Below the pieces are notes generated by a model. It worked only from the letters and a program-made list of their open reading frames with translations. It was not told the DNA's origin and did no database searches. Shown here in pieces: positions 9,060 through 16,717 of a stretch of 64,000 bases of DNA. The stretch lies in NCBI RefSeq assembly GCF_003057875.1, contig NZ_PYXZ01000003.1, positions 62,357 to 126,356 of the forward strand, read 5' to 3'. A program made the position numbers and the translations under genes. Numbering within the stretch: position 1 is the first letter of the stretch; each line of letters opens with the position of its first letter. This DNA is from Nocardioides currus (GTDB taxonomy: Bacteria; Actinomycetota; Actinomycetes; Propionibacteriales; Nocardioidaceae).

Positions 9060-11342
9060 ATGGGGGTGAGCAGCGTGCTTCGCCGTACGCCGCCGACGAC
9101 CGCCGCCTCCCGCGGGCTGAGCGTCTCGGTGGCCCGGGCGCACGCGGGCCTGGTCCTGGCCTTCGCCGTGATGTCGGCGGCCCCGTTGCCGACCACGACC
9201 GGCCTGAGCCCGGGCGGGCTGGCGGCACGATGGTTCGTGGTGGCGACCTTCGCCGTGGTCGCGGTGTGGATGGTGCGCTCGGGCGAACGGCTGGCCCAGC
9301 TCGCCTGCGTGCTGCTCGCCCTGGCCGTGGCCGCGCCGGCCCTGGTGCGCGAGCACGTGCCGGGCGAGACCACAGCCGGCATCCTGATCTCCTCGGCCGT
9401 CCTCCTCGGCGCGCGGGTGCTGGTGCCGTGGGCGGCCGTGGCCAACGCCCTCGTCGCGTGGTCGCCGTTCGCGGTGGCCAGCGCGGTGGGCATCCGGACC
9501 GCTCGCGACGCGGTCGCCGTCGAGGACTACGCGCTCGCGACGGCCATGGCGATGGCCGCCGTCGGCTTCGTCAACTCGCTGGAGTCGTTGGCGACGCAGG
9601 CGACGCAGGCCGAGGAGTTCGCCCGGGCGCGCAGCACCGAGCTGCTCGAGCGAGCCACCGAGCGCGAGGCTGTCACGCACGCCCAGCGGGTGCTGCACGA
9701 CGACGTGCTCGGCACCCTGCACCTGCTGGTCAACAACGCCGACGAGGACCCCGGCACGCTCCGCACCCACTGCCGGCGCACGGCAGAGACCGTCAGCCAG
9801 GTCCTGGCCGAGGACGAGGTGGTGGCGCTCGAGGCGGAACCGCGCGTCGATGCCGCCACCACGGCGTACGCCGGGATGCTCGGGCGGGTGCTCGACCTCG
9901 CGCCGGTCGGGGTCACGGTGGACGCCGACCCGCAGGCTGTCGCCGCGCTGGAGGAGCTGCCGCCGGCCCGTCTGGACGCCCTGGAGCGAGCGTCGCTCGA
10001 GGCACTGCGCAACGTCCACCGCCACGCGCGCGTCCGGGCGGCCACGCTGCAGGTGCGCTCGGACCGGCAGCGGGTGCTGGTGCGGATCACCGACCCCGGT
10101 GTCGGGATGTCCCGGGGCGCGCGTCCCGGGTTCGGGCAGACGCAGTCGATCCGGCGCGCCGTGAGCGCCGCCGGTGGCCGGGCCGGCATCGTCTCGACGC
10201 CCGGCGAGGGGACGGTCGTGTCGCTGCGGATGCCGCACGAGCGGGTCCGCAGGCCGGGCCTCCAGCAGACCTACGAGGCCACGATCGCCGGGTTCGGGGT
10301 GCTGCCGATGGCGACGCGCAGCGTCGCGCTGCCGATCATCATCGTGTGGTGCCTGATCGGCGGGTCGCAGGCCCTGACCGGGGCACACCCGGTGGCCGAC
10401 CTCGCTGTCGTGCTGGGCTGGGCCGCCCTGAGCATCGCGGTGCTCGCGCGGGTCGAGTCGCGCGCGCCCCGCCTGCCGTGGGTGGTCGGCGTCGTCGCGC
10501 TGGCCAGCCTGCTCCAGGTCGCGGGACTGGCGCTGATGCCCCCGGGGGCGCTGCTCGACTACGGGTCCTGGTCCGTCGGCTTCAGCGCCGCCCCGCTCGT
10601 GCTGTTCGTCTTCGTGCTGCCGGTGTGGATGGGGCTGGCGGCGATCGCCACGCAGCCCGCCATCGTCCTCACCGCCGCCTGGCTCTCGCCGGAGCTGAGC
10701 GACGGAGCGTTCCCCTTCGGCTCGGTCAACGCCCCGGTGACGGCGCCGATGGCCGCGCTCCTGCTCGGCGTGCTCGTGCGGCGTACCAACCGTGCCTCGG
10801 CCCGACGCACCGCCGAGGCGACGCGCGTCGAGCACGCGCTGCTCCTCGAGCGGGCCCGCGCCAGCGCCGCGGCGCTCTACTTCGACTACTCGCGCGACCA
10901 GGTGCGGCCGTGGCTGGTCGACGTGGCCACCGGGGCGATCGACCCGACGCTGGAGGAGTCGCGGCAGCAGGCCCAGGCCCTGGCCCGGGCCGCGCGCGAC
11001 GACCTCTACGCACCCGGCTTCTTCGACGCGCCGCTGCGGGCCGACGTGGCCAGGTTCCGCGCCGACGGCGGCACCGTCGAGCTGCGCGCGGGCCTCACCC
11101 CGGGCGGTTCGAGCCGGGCCGTGGGACGGGTGCTGGCCGGGCTGCTGCCGGTCTCGGCCGGGCGCCGGATCATCGTCTCGCCGCCGGGCGGCGCCGAGAC
11201 GCGGGTGCGCATCTCGGTCGTGCCGGCGCCCCCCGCCGGCGACATCGCCCGCCTCGGCGACGACCTCCGCGCACCCCTCGAGGTCGACGTCGACGACTTC
11301 CGCGCGGTGCTGCTCGTCGAGGACCTCCCCGTTTCGGGGTAG
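9060..11342 (+). CDS. Large membrane sensor histidine kinase with duplicated layout
   Basis: This 760-aa protein has an N-terminal membrane segment (30-175), a HisKA_3-like helix with HDDVLGTL (H213), and an HATPase domain with N-box LEALRNVHRH (313-322) and glycine-rich FGQTQSIRRAV and GEGTVVSLRMP. A second set of about five membrane helices follows (417-575), then a further cytoplasmic region of about 160 aa that looks like a degenerate second catalytic module. NarL-type kinases normally end after the ATPase domain. The ATG at 9060 is my choice; GTG 9054 is possible. The response regulator gene overlaps or directly follows its TAG. Confidence 0.75.
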   Translation: MGVSSVLRRTPPTTAASRGLSVSVARAHAGLVLAFAVMSAAPLPTTTGLSPGGLAARWFVVATFAVVAVWMVRSGERLAQLACVLLALAVAAPALVREHVPGETTAGILISSAVLLGARVLVPWAAVANALVAWSPFAVASAVGIRTARDAVAVEDYALATAMAMAAVGFVNSLESLATQATQAEEFARARSTELLERATEREAVTHAQRVLHDDVLGTLHLLVNNADEDPGTLRTHCRRTAETVSQVLAEDEVVALEAEPRVDAATTAYAGMLGRVLDLAPVGVTVDADPQAVAALEELPPARLDALERASLEALRNVHRHARVRAATLQVRSDRQRVLVRITDPGVGMSRGARPGFGQTQSIRRAVSAAGGRAGIVSTPGEGTVVSLRMPHERVRRPGLQQTYEATIAGFGVLPMATRSVALPIIIVWCLIGGSQALTGAHPVADLAVVLGWAALSIAVLARVESRAPRLPWVVGVVALASLLQVAGLALMPPGALLDYGSWSVGFSAAPLVLFVFVLPVWMGLAAIATQPAIVLTAAWLSPELSDGAFPFGSVNAPVTAPMAALLLGVLVRRTNRASARRTAEATRVEHALLLERARASAAALYFDYSRDQVRPWLVDVATGAIDPTLEESRQQAQALARAARDDLYAPGFFDAPLRADVARFRADGGTVELRAGLTPGGSSRAVGRVLAGLLPVSAGRRIIVSPPGGAETRVRISVVPAPPAGDIARLGDDLRAPLEVDVDDFRAVLLVEDLPVSG

Positions 11343-11356
11343 TGACGCGGACCCCG

Positions 11357-12046
11357 ATGACCGGATATCCACTCCCCATGACCTCCCTCCCGCCGACTGG
11401 CTCGCCGACGATCGCGTCGACCGTGCTGTCCGTCGCCGTCCTCGACAACCAGGAGGTCGTGCGCGACGGCGTCGCAGCGGCCGTCGGCCGGCACGCCGAC
11501 GACCTGCGGATGGTCGGGTCGTACGCCGCGGTGCCCGACGTCGACCTCTCCTCGCCCGGTCCCGACGTGCTGGTGCTCGACCTCTACCTCGGGCGCGACG
11601 ACGAGCTGGTGCTGGACCACATCCCTGCCCTCGTGGGGTGGGCCGGGGTGGTGGTCCTGCACACGGCCGAGGAGAAGCCGGTGCCGCTGCGCCGCGCGCT
11701 GGGCCAGGGAGTCCACGGGATCGTCCTCAAGAACGACGGCACCGAGGCACTGGTGCGGGTGATCCGCAGCGCCGCCGCCGGCGACTTCGTCTGCAGCAGC
11801 GTGGTCGCCGAGGCCCTGATCAACGACCCGGCGCTCGCGCCCCGGCTCACCGGCCGCGAGGTCGAGGTCCTCGTCAATCTCCGCGACGGCCTGACCCAGC
11901 GCCAGGTCGGCTCACGGATGAAGGTCGCCGAGGAGACGGTGCGCGCGCACCTGAAGTCGATCCGCGGCAAGTACGTCGTCGCCGAGCGCGACGTCACCAA
12001 CGCCGGCAGCCTGGTCCGCGAGGCCGGGCGCGACGGCTGGATCTGA
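11357..12046 (+). CDS. NarL/LuxR-family response regulator
   Basis: This 229-aa regulator is coded directly after the large kinase. The receiver domain has its phospho-accepting Asp in VLDLYLG (D75 from this start) and a Lys in GIVLKNDG. The C-terminal LuxR-like helix-turn-helix begins at LTGREVEVLVNLRDG, with VAEETVRAHLKSI as the recognition region. Possible starts are GTG 11342 (overlapping the kinase stop), ATG 11357 and ATG 11378; none has a clear ribosome binding site. The receiver domain begins only near residue 24, so 11378 is also reasonable. Confidence 0.88.
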   Translation: MTGYPLPMTSLPPTGSPTIASTVLSVAVLDNQEVVRDGVAAAVGRHADDLRMVGSYAAVPDVDLSSPGPDVLVLDLYLGRDDELVLDHIPALVGWAGVVVLHTAEEKPVPLRRALGQGVHGIVLKNDGTEALVRVIRSAAAGDFVCSSVVAEALINDPALAPRLTGREVEVLVNLRDGLTQRQVGSRMKVAEETVRAHLKSIRGKYVVAERDVTNAGSLVREAGRDGWI

Positions 12047-12079
12047 CGGCGCGGCCGGTGGGACCGACCACGACGCGAC

Positions 12080-12132
12080 ACTGGCGGCGTACGACACCCG
12101 GATCGGTCCGGGAGGTGTCGTACGCCGCCAGT
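12080..12132. terminator. Long perfect inverted repeat between convergent genes
   Basis: Arms 12080-12098 and 12114-12132 are perfectly complementary over 19 bp, with a 15-nt loop that itself contains cgga/tccg. It lies between the response regulator and trxB stops, so a bidirectional terminator is the simplest reading. No U-tract follows. A perfect 19-bp arm is longer than most terminators, so a dispersed repeat is an alternative. Confidence 0.65.
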
Positions 12133-12157
12133 CAGCGATCGATCGGGTGCGCAGGCG

Positions 12158-13159
12158 TCAGTTGGTCGCCTCGACGACCTCGGTGATGATCTGCCGGGTC
12201 TCGGCCTCGGACGCCTCGACCTGCGCGGCGTGGTCGAGCGAGGCGATGTAGCGCTCGGCGTCGAGCGCGGCGGCGCAGCCGGTGCCGGCGGCGGTGATGG
12301 CCTGGCGGTAGTGGTGGTCGACGAGGTCGCCCGCGGCGAACACGCCGGTCAGGTTGGTGGCCGTCGAGGGGTGGTCGACGAGCACGTAGCCGTCGTCGTC
12401 GAGGTCGACCTGGCCGGTGAGCAGCTCCGAGCGCGGGTCGTGGCCGATCGCGATGAACAGGCCCGTCACGTCGAGCTGGCGCTCCTCGCCGGTGACGGTG
12501 TCGCGCAGGGTCAGCGACTCGAGCCGGTCGTCACCGTTGATCGAGGTGATCTCGGAGTTCCACACCATCTCGAGCTTCGGGTCGGCGAAGGCGCGCTCCT
12601 GCATGATCTTGGAGGCGCGCAGCTCGTCGCGGCGGTGGATCAGGTAGACCTTCGAGCCGAAGCGGGTCAGGAACGTGGCCTCCTCGACGGCCGAGTCGCC
12701 GCCGCCGATGACCGCGATCGCCTGCTCGCGGAAGAAGAAGCCGTCGCAGGTCGCGCACCACGAGACGCCGCGACCGGAGAGCTCCTCCTCGCGGGGCAGG
12801 CCGAGCTTGCGGTAGCCCGAACCGGTCGCGAGGATCACCGACCGGGCCTCGTAGGTGTCGGTGGCCGTCTTCACGACCTTCACGTCACCGGTCAGGTCCA
12901 CCTCGACGACGTCGTCGGGGACCAGCTCGGCGCCGAACCGCTCGGCCTGGGCGCGCATCTCGTCCATCAGGGCGGGGCCCATGATGCCGTCGCGGAAGCC
13001 GGGGAAGTTCTCCACCTCGGTGGTGTTCATCAGCGCGCCGCCGGCGGTCACCGAGCCCTCGAAGACCAGCGGGTTCAGGGAGGCCCGCGCGGCGTACACC
13101 GCGGCGGTGTAGCCCGTGGGTCCAGAACCGATGATGATGACGTTGCGGACTTCGGACAT
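12158..13159 (-). CDS. trxB: Thioredoxin-disulfide reductase
   Basis: This 333-aa flavoprotein uses NADPH to reduce thioredoxin. It has the FAD-binding GSGPTG (11-16), the redox-active CATC (C135, C138) between the two dinucleotide-binding halves, the NADPH-binding GGGDSA and the C-terminal FAD motif GVFAAGD. Its length is normal for low-Mr reductases. A SigH/SigR-type promoter lies at 13207-13232. sigM, its anti-sigma factor and murJ lie upstream on the same strand in the order known from mycobacteria and Streptomyces, but trxA is not adjacent. Confidence 0.98.
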   Translation of the reverse strand: MSEVRNVIIIGSGPTGYTAAVYAARASLNPLVFEGSVTAGGALMNTTEVENFPGFRDGIMGPALMDEMRAQAERFGAELVPDDVVEVDLTGDVKVVKTATDTYEARSVILATGSGYRKLGLPREEELSGRGVSWCATCDGFFFREQAIAVIGGGDSAVEEATFLTRFGSKVYLIHRRDELRASKIMQERAFADPKLEMVWNSEITSINGDDRLESLTLRDTVTGEERQLDVTGLFIAIGHDPRSELLTGQVDLDDDGYVLVDHPSTATNLTGVFAAGDLVDHHYRQAITAAGTGCAAALDAERYIASLDHAAQVEASEAETRQIITEVVEATN

Positions 13160-13206
13160 GCGGTCAGGGCTCCTGGTGATCGGGGATGGCGGTGTACGCC
13201 GTGTGC

Positions 13207-13232
13207 AACCGATCGTAGGCGCCGGATGTTCC
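13207..13232 (-). promoter_or_regulatory. SigH/SigR-type promoter of trxB
   Basis: GGAAC (13232-13228, minus strand) is followed by exactly 18 nt and GTT (13209-13207), about 48 nt before the ATG at 13159. It is the same element with the same spacing as at trxA, which supports both. Confidence 0.75.
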
Positions 13233-13264
13233 GCCCGTCCGGCCAGTCCGGCTGCTCGCGGGGG

Positions 13265-13993
13265 TCAGGGTGCGCGCAGGCGCAGGGAGCGTACGGCGTC
13301 GGGCCGGCCGCACAGGAACAGGTCGACGCGTTGCGTGCCGCCGTCGGGGACCCGGAACACGAGGACGCCCGGCTGGTCGCCGTACGTCACGGCCACGCTC
13401 TCGCCGGTCTGGGCCACGACCAGGCAGGCCGACCCGGCGTCGTACGACGAGGTGAAGGGGGCCTGCGGCTGGATCGCGCGCACCTGGGGCCGCAGGGGCT
13501 CGTCGGTGGTGAGGGCGGCCCCGGCGCCGAGGGCGCTGGCGCTGGGGAGCGGGGCGCTCTCCTGCCCCTGCCTCTCGCTGTCATCCTGCTTCTCGTCGGC
13601 ACTGCTCGAGCGCTGGGACTGGTCGGTGAGCCCGCGGTCGCCGCCGGCGGAGTCCTCGGAGTCGTCCGCCGACATCGGCGCCTCGGCCGTCGATCCCGCG
13701 GAGCTGGAGTCGCCGTCCGAGCCCGCCAGGCCGGGCAGCACCTGGGTGATCCCGACGCCGCCGACCACCACGGCGGCCGCCGCGAGCAGCGCGGTCGCGA
13801 CGCGGCGACGGCGGCGCGAGGCGAGGGTCACGACCGGAGCGGCGGGGACCTCGCGGCGCTCCGCGGTGAGCGAGGCCAGGGTCTCGTCGAGGCGGGCGAC
13901 GACCTCGGGCGGCGTGGGGTCGGTGTGGCGGACAGAGGCGAGGAGGGCGCGCACGGCCTCGTCCTGCTCGGGAGTCAGCTCGGGGTCGGACAC
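13265..13993 (-). CDS. Membrane anti-sigma factor (RsmA-like), probable SigM partner
   Basis: This 242-aa protein has a short cytoplasmic N-terminus of about 65 residues (ELTPEQDEAVRALLASVR), one transmembrane helix (about 65-85), an acidic Ser/Asp-rich stretch and an extracytoplasmic C-terminal domain. The position directly downstream of sigM matches the SigM anti-sigma of mycobacteria (Rv3912/RsmA). The GTG at 13993 is well supported by GGAGG with an 8-nt spacer; an upstream ATG would make it overlap sigM. By family role it should hold SigM inactive at the membrane. Confidence 0.8.
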   Translation of the reverse strand: MSDPELTPEQDEAVRALLASVRHTDPTPPEVVARLDETLASLTAERREVPAAPVVTLASRRRRRVATALLAAAAVVVGGVGITQVLPGLAGSDGDSSSAGSTAEAPMSADDSEDSAGGDRGLTDQSQRSSSADEKQDDSERQGQESAPLPSASALGAGAALTTDEPLRPQVRAIQPQAPFTSSYDAGSACLVVAQTGESVAVTYGDQPGVLVFRVPDGGTQRVDLFLCGRPDAVRSLRLRAP

Positions 13994-14030
13994 GGTGGGC
14001 ACCTCCTTCGGCGGGTGGGACGGGGTCAGG

Positions 14031-14711
14031 TCAGGCTCGATCGGCCGGCGGGCCGCGTGGGGGGCCAGTGGTTGGGACGTCCGCGGTCTCGGGCGGGTTC
14101 CCGGCGTGGGGGACGTCACCCCCCGTCGGCGCGAGCACGCCGAGCAGTGGCGCGAGCTTCGCGCGGCCGCGGAAGCAGCGCGACTTCACGGTCCCCTCGG
14201 CCACGTCCAGCATCTCGGCCGCCTCGGCGACGGAGTATCCCTCCATGTCGACCAGCACGAGCGCGGCCCGCTGGTCGGGGGTGAGGGTCCGCAGCGCGGC
14301 GAGCACCATCCGTCGGCGCTCGTCGGCGACGGTGAGCTGCGCGGGGTCGAGCTCGACGTCGGTGGCGCTCACCAGGGCACCCCGGTCGGCGCGCTCCTCG
14401 AGGTCGTCGGGCAGGGGTTCCGCGCGGCGGACCTTCATCGCCCGCAACCGGTCGAGGCAGGAGTTGACCACCACCCGGTGCAGCCAGGTCGTGACGGCGG
14501 CGTCGCCGCGGAACGACCCGGCCCGGCGGAAGGCGGCGATCATCCCCTCCTGCAGCCCGTCCGCGGCGTCCTCGGGGTTGCCCATCGTCCGCAGCGCGAC
14601 CGCCCACAGCCGGTCGCGGTGCCGGCCGAACAGCTCGCCGAACGCGTCGGGGTCGCCGTCGACGTGCAGGGCCAGCAGCTCGGCGTCGGAGCGTTCGCGG
14701 AGCTCGCTCAT
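14031..14711 (-). CDS. sigM: ECF RNA polymerase sigma factor SigM
   Basis: This 226-aa ECF sigma factor has region 2 (about 20-90, with DAFGELFGRHRDRLWAVALR and AADGLQEGMIAAFRRA) and region 4 (about 140-195, with LTPDQRAALVLVDMEGYSV and VAEGTVKSRCFRGRAKL). It is coupled by ATGA overlap to the upstream pseudokinase and followed by the anti-sigma gene. In mycobacteria and Streptomyces the orthologous position carries sigM. The GGAAC-N18-GTT promoters at trxA, trxB and doxX are SigH/SigR-like and need not be SigM targets. Confidence 0.9.
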   Translation of the reverse strand: MSELRERSDAELLALHVDGDPDAFGELFGRHRDRLWAVALRTMGNPEDAADGLQEGMIAAFRRAGSFRGDAAVTTWLHRVVVNSCLDRLRAMKVRRAEPLPDDLEERADRGALVSATDVELDPAQLTVADERRRMVLAALRTLTPDQRAALVLVDMEGYSVAEAAEMLDVAEGTVKSRCFRGRAKLAPLLGVLAPTGGDVPHAGNPPETADVPTTGPPRGPPADRA

Positions 14712-16666
14712 CCCTTGACCACCACGTCGGTGATGGTGCCGCGGTAGCCGTCCTCCACCGGCGGCAGCGAGGTCAGCCAGATCGTGACGAACCGACCCGA
14801 CACCGCCTCGTCGAGGGTGACGGTGAGCGTGCCGTCGCCGTCGGCGGTGCCGACCGGTGTCAGGTCCGCGACCCCGGTGGGGGCGCTGGTGCCGATGTAG
14901 ACCGAGACCGAGGTCGGACCGCCGGACGTCGCGATCTCGACCTGCCGCACGGCCCGGGTGGCGCCGAGGTCGAGCACCAGCCCGACGCCGGTCTTGAGAC
15001 TGTCGGCCAGGCCGAGGTTCTGGTTGTACGTCGAGGTGCGCCACGCCGTCGCCGGGTCGCCGTCGAGCGCCAGGGGGACGAGCTCGGGATACTCCTCCGG
15101 CGGGTCGCCCTGCGGGTCGAAGTCGGTGCCGGTGACGCCGGGGAACGGGGTCGGGGTGGCCGCCGGCGGCGAGCTCGACTCCGTCGAGGTGGAGGTCTCG
15201 GAGTCCTCGGGGCCGTCCGAACCGGCGTGGTAGGCCGCGACGGCGGCGACGAGGAGGAGCAGGCCCAGGGCGATCCCCATCGCCAGGCGGAACCAGCTAC
15301 GGCCGGGCACGACGTCGGAGTCGGCCGTGTCCTGCACGCCCCACCCGCCCGTGCCGGTGTTGGAGCCGGTGTGGTGGGCGCCGTGGCCACCCCCGTCGGT
15401 GCCCGGACCGGTCGACTCCCACGGCCAGTACGGCGCCGGCTGCGCCGCGGCGGTGCCGGGTCGCGGACGGCGGACGGGTTCGCCGTCCGCCGGATCCGGC
15501 GCGAACAGCGGCTTGACCGGCTTCTCCTCGAACGGCGGCGGCGGCGCCGGCGACTCGGTGCGGGTGGGGATCCAGCCGACCTCGTCGTTGTCGTCGAAGA
15601 CCGGGATGCCGGCCTGGGTCGGGAGCTCGACGGGCTCGGGCTCGGTTGCCGGCTCCGGCGCGGGCGCGGGCTCGCTCTCAGCCTCGGGGGTCGGGTCGGG
15701 TGACGGGTCGGGTGACGGGTCGGGTGACGGTGGGGCGGGCGGGATCGCCACCGCGGTGGCGTCGGGCTGCTCGGGTGTCGGCTCCGGCCAGGGTGGCGGG
15801 GTGGGGACGGGCGAGGGTGGCAGCGGGGAGATCCCGCGCACGGGCTGCGTCGGCGCCGGGCTGCTCCACGGGCTGGCCTCCTCGGCGAGCCCGGTCGGGT
15901 CGCCGACGAACTCCGCCAGCGCCGCCGCCACACCGGCCATGGTCGACAGGTCGTGCTCGCTGCGCTGGGCGTGGCCGGCTGCGCCGTTGACGACCTGGTC
16001 GCAGATGGCGTCGAGCGGCCGCGGGATCCCGGCCCGCACGCGCCGGGGGCGCAGCACCTGGCCGTGCACCATCGGCGCCGGCGGGAGCTGGGAGTAGGAG
16101 ACGCCGGCCCACTTGCCGGTGAGCGCGGCGTAGAGCACCGCCACGGTGTCGACCAGGTCGGCCGACTGCCGGCCCGGCGCGAGGCCGTGCAGGGCGGCGT
16201 CGACCGAGAAGCCGATCACCCGCACGTGGCCCTGCCGGTCGATCAGCACGTTCTCGGGCACCATCCGCCCGTGGTCGAGCCCGGCGTCGTGCGCCCGCGC
16301 CAGGCTGTCGGCCACCTCGGAGACGATCCAGGCCGCCTTGCGCGGCGGCAGCGGGCCGGTGCCGGCCAGCATGATGTCGAGCGAGGTGCCCGAGCCCCAC
16401 TCGTTGACGACGTAGCAGACCTCGTCCGTGCGGTCGGCGTCGAGCACGCGCAGCAGGCGGCGGTCGTGGTGCGGCGCCGTACGCCGTGCGGCCTCGAGCA
16501 GGCTGTCGGCCCGGCGGTCGCTGCTCGCGATGACGTGGACGGCGACGGGACGGTCGAGGACCTGGTCCTGGGCTCGCCAGAACCGGCCGCCGGCGCTCTC
16601 GGTGAGCAGCTCGTCGAGGCGGTAGCGACGGGCGAGGAGGTCGCCGGCGTGGAGCGAGTCAGGCAC
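14708..16666 (-). CDS. MurJ-associated transmembrane pseudokinase with discoidin-like domain
   Basis: This 652-aa protein has a protein-kinase fold (about 12-260) in which the catalytic residues are lost. The VAIK lysine is His (VAVH, 41-44), HRD is HGR (132-134) and DFG is GFS (152-154); only the loop Asn (N139) remains. A long Pro-rich linker with 12-nt DNA repeats follows, then a transmembrane helix (about 458-480) and a C-terminal extracellular discoidin-like beta domain. In M. tuberculosis an equivalent pseudokinase plus extracellular domain is fused to MurJ (MviN) and binds FhaA; here it is a separate gene 51 nt after murJ. The GTG at 16666 has GAGGTG upstream. It likely regulates lipid II flipping. 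Confidence 0.88.
   Translation of the reverse strand: MPDSLHAGDLLARRYRLDELLTESAGGRFWRAQDQVLDRPVAVHVIASSDRRADSLLEAARRTAPHHDRRLLRVLDADRTDEVCYVVNEWGSGTSLDIMLAGTGPLPPRKAAWIVSEVADSLARAHDAGLDHGRMVPENVLIDRQGHVRVIGFSVDAALHGLAPGRQSADLVDTVAVLYAALTGKWAGVSYSQLPPAPMVHGQVLRPRRVRAGIPRPLDAICDQVVNGAAGHAQRSEHDLSTMAGVAAALAEFVGDPTGLAEEASPWSSPAPTQPVRGISPLPPSPVPTPPPWPEPTPEQPDATAVAIPPAPPSPDPSPDPSPDPTPEAESEPAPAPEPATEPEPVELPTQAGIPVFDDNDEVGWIPTRTESPAPPPPFEEKPVKPLFAPDPADGEPVRRPRPGTAAAQPAPYWPWESTGPGTDGGGHGAHHTGSNTGTGGWGVQDTADSDVVPGRSWFRLAMGIALGLLLLVAAVAAYHAGSDGPEDSETSTSTESSSPPAATPTPFPGVTGTDFDPQGDPPEEYPELVPLALDGDPATAWRTSTYNQNLGLADSLKTGVGLVLDLGATRAVRQVEIATSGGPTSVSVYIGTSAPTGVADLTPVGTADGDGTLTVTLDEAVSGRFVTIWLTSLPPVEDGYRGTITDVVVKG
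15694..15733. repeat. 12-nt tandem repeat in the pseudokinase linker
   Basis: The unit gggtcgggtgac is repeated about three times. On the minus strand it encodes a Pro-Ser-Pro-Asp repeat in the disordered linker between the pseudokinase domain and the membrane helix. Copy number may vary between strains. Confidence 0.7.
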
Positions 16667-16717
16667 GCGGCACCTCGCTCTCCATCGACGTCGGCACGGT
16701 CGGGACCATGCTAGGCA

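Noticed and set aside
12230..14284. 684-aa plus-strand open frame opposite trxB, the anti-sigma gene and sigM
   Set aside because: It has no domain and simply mirrors three well-supported minus-strand genes; high GC removes stop codons from shadow frames.
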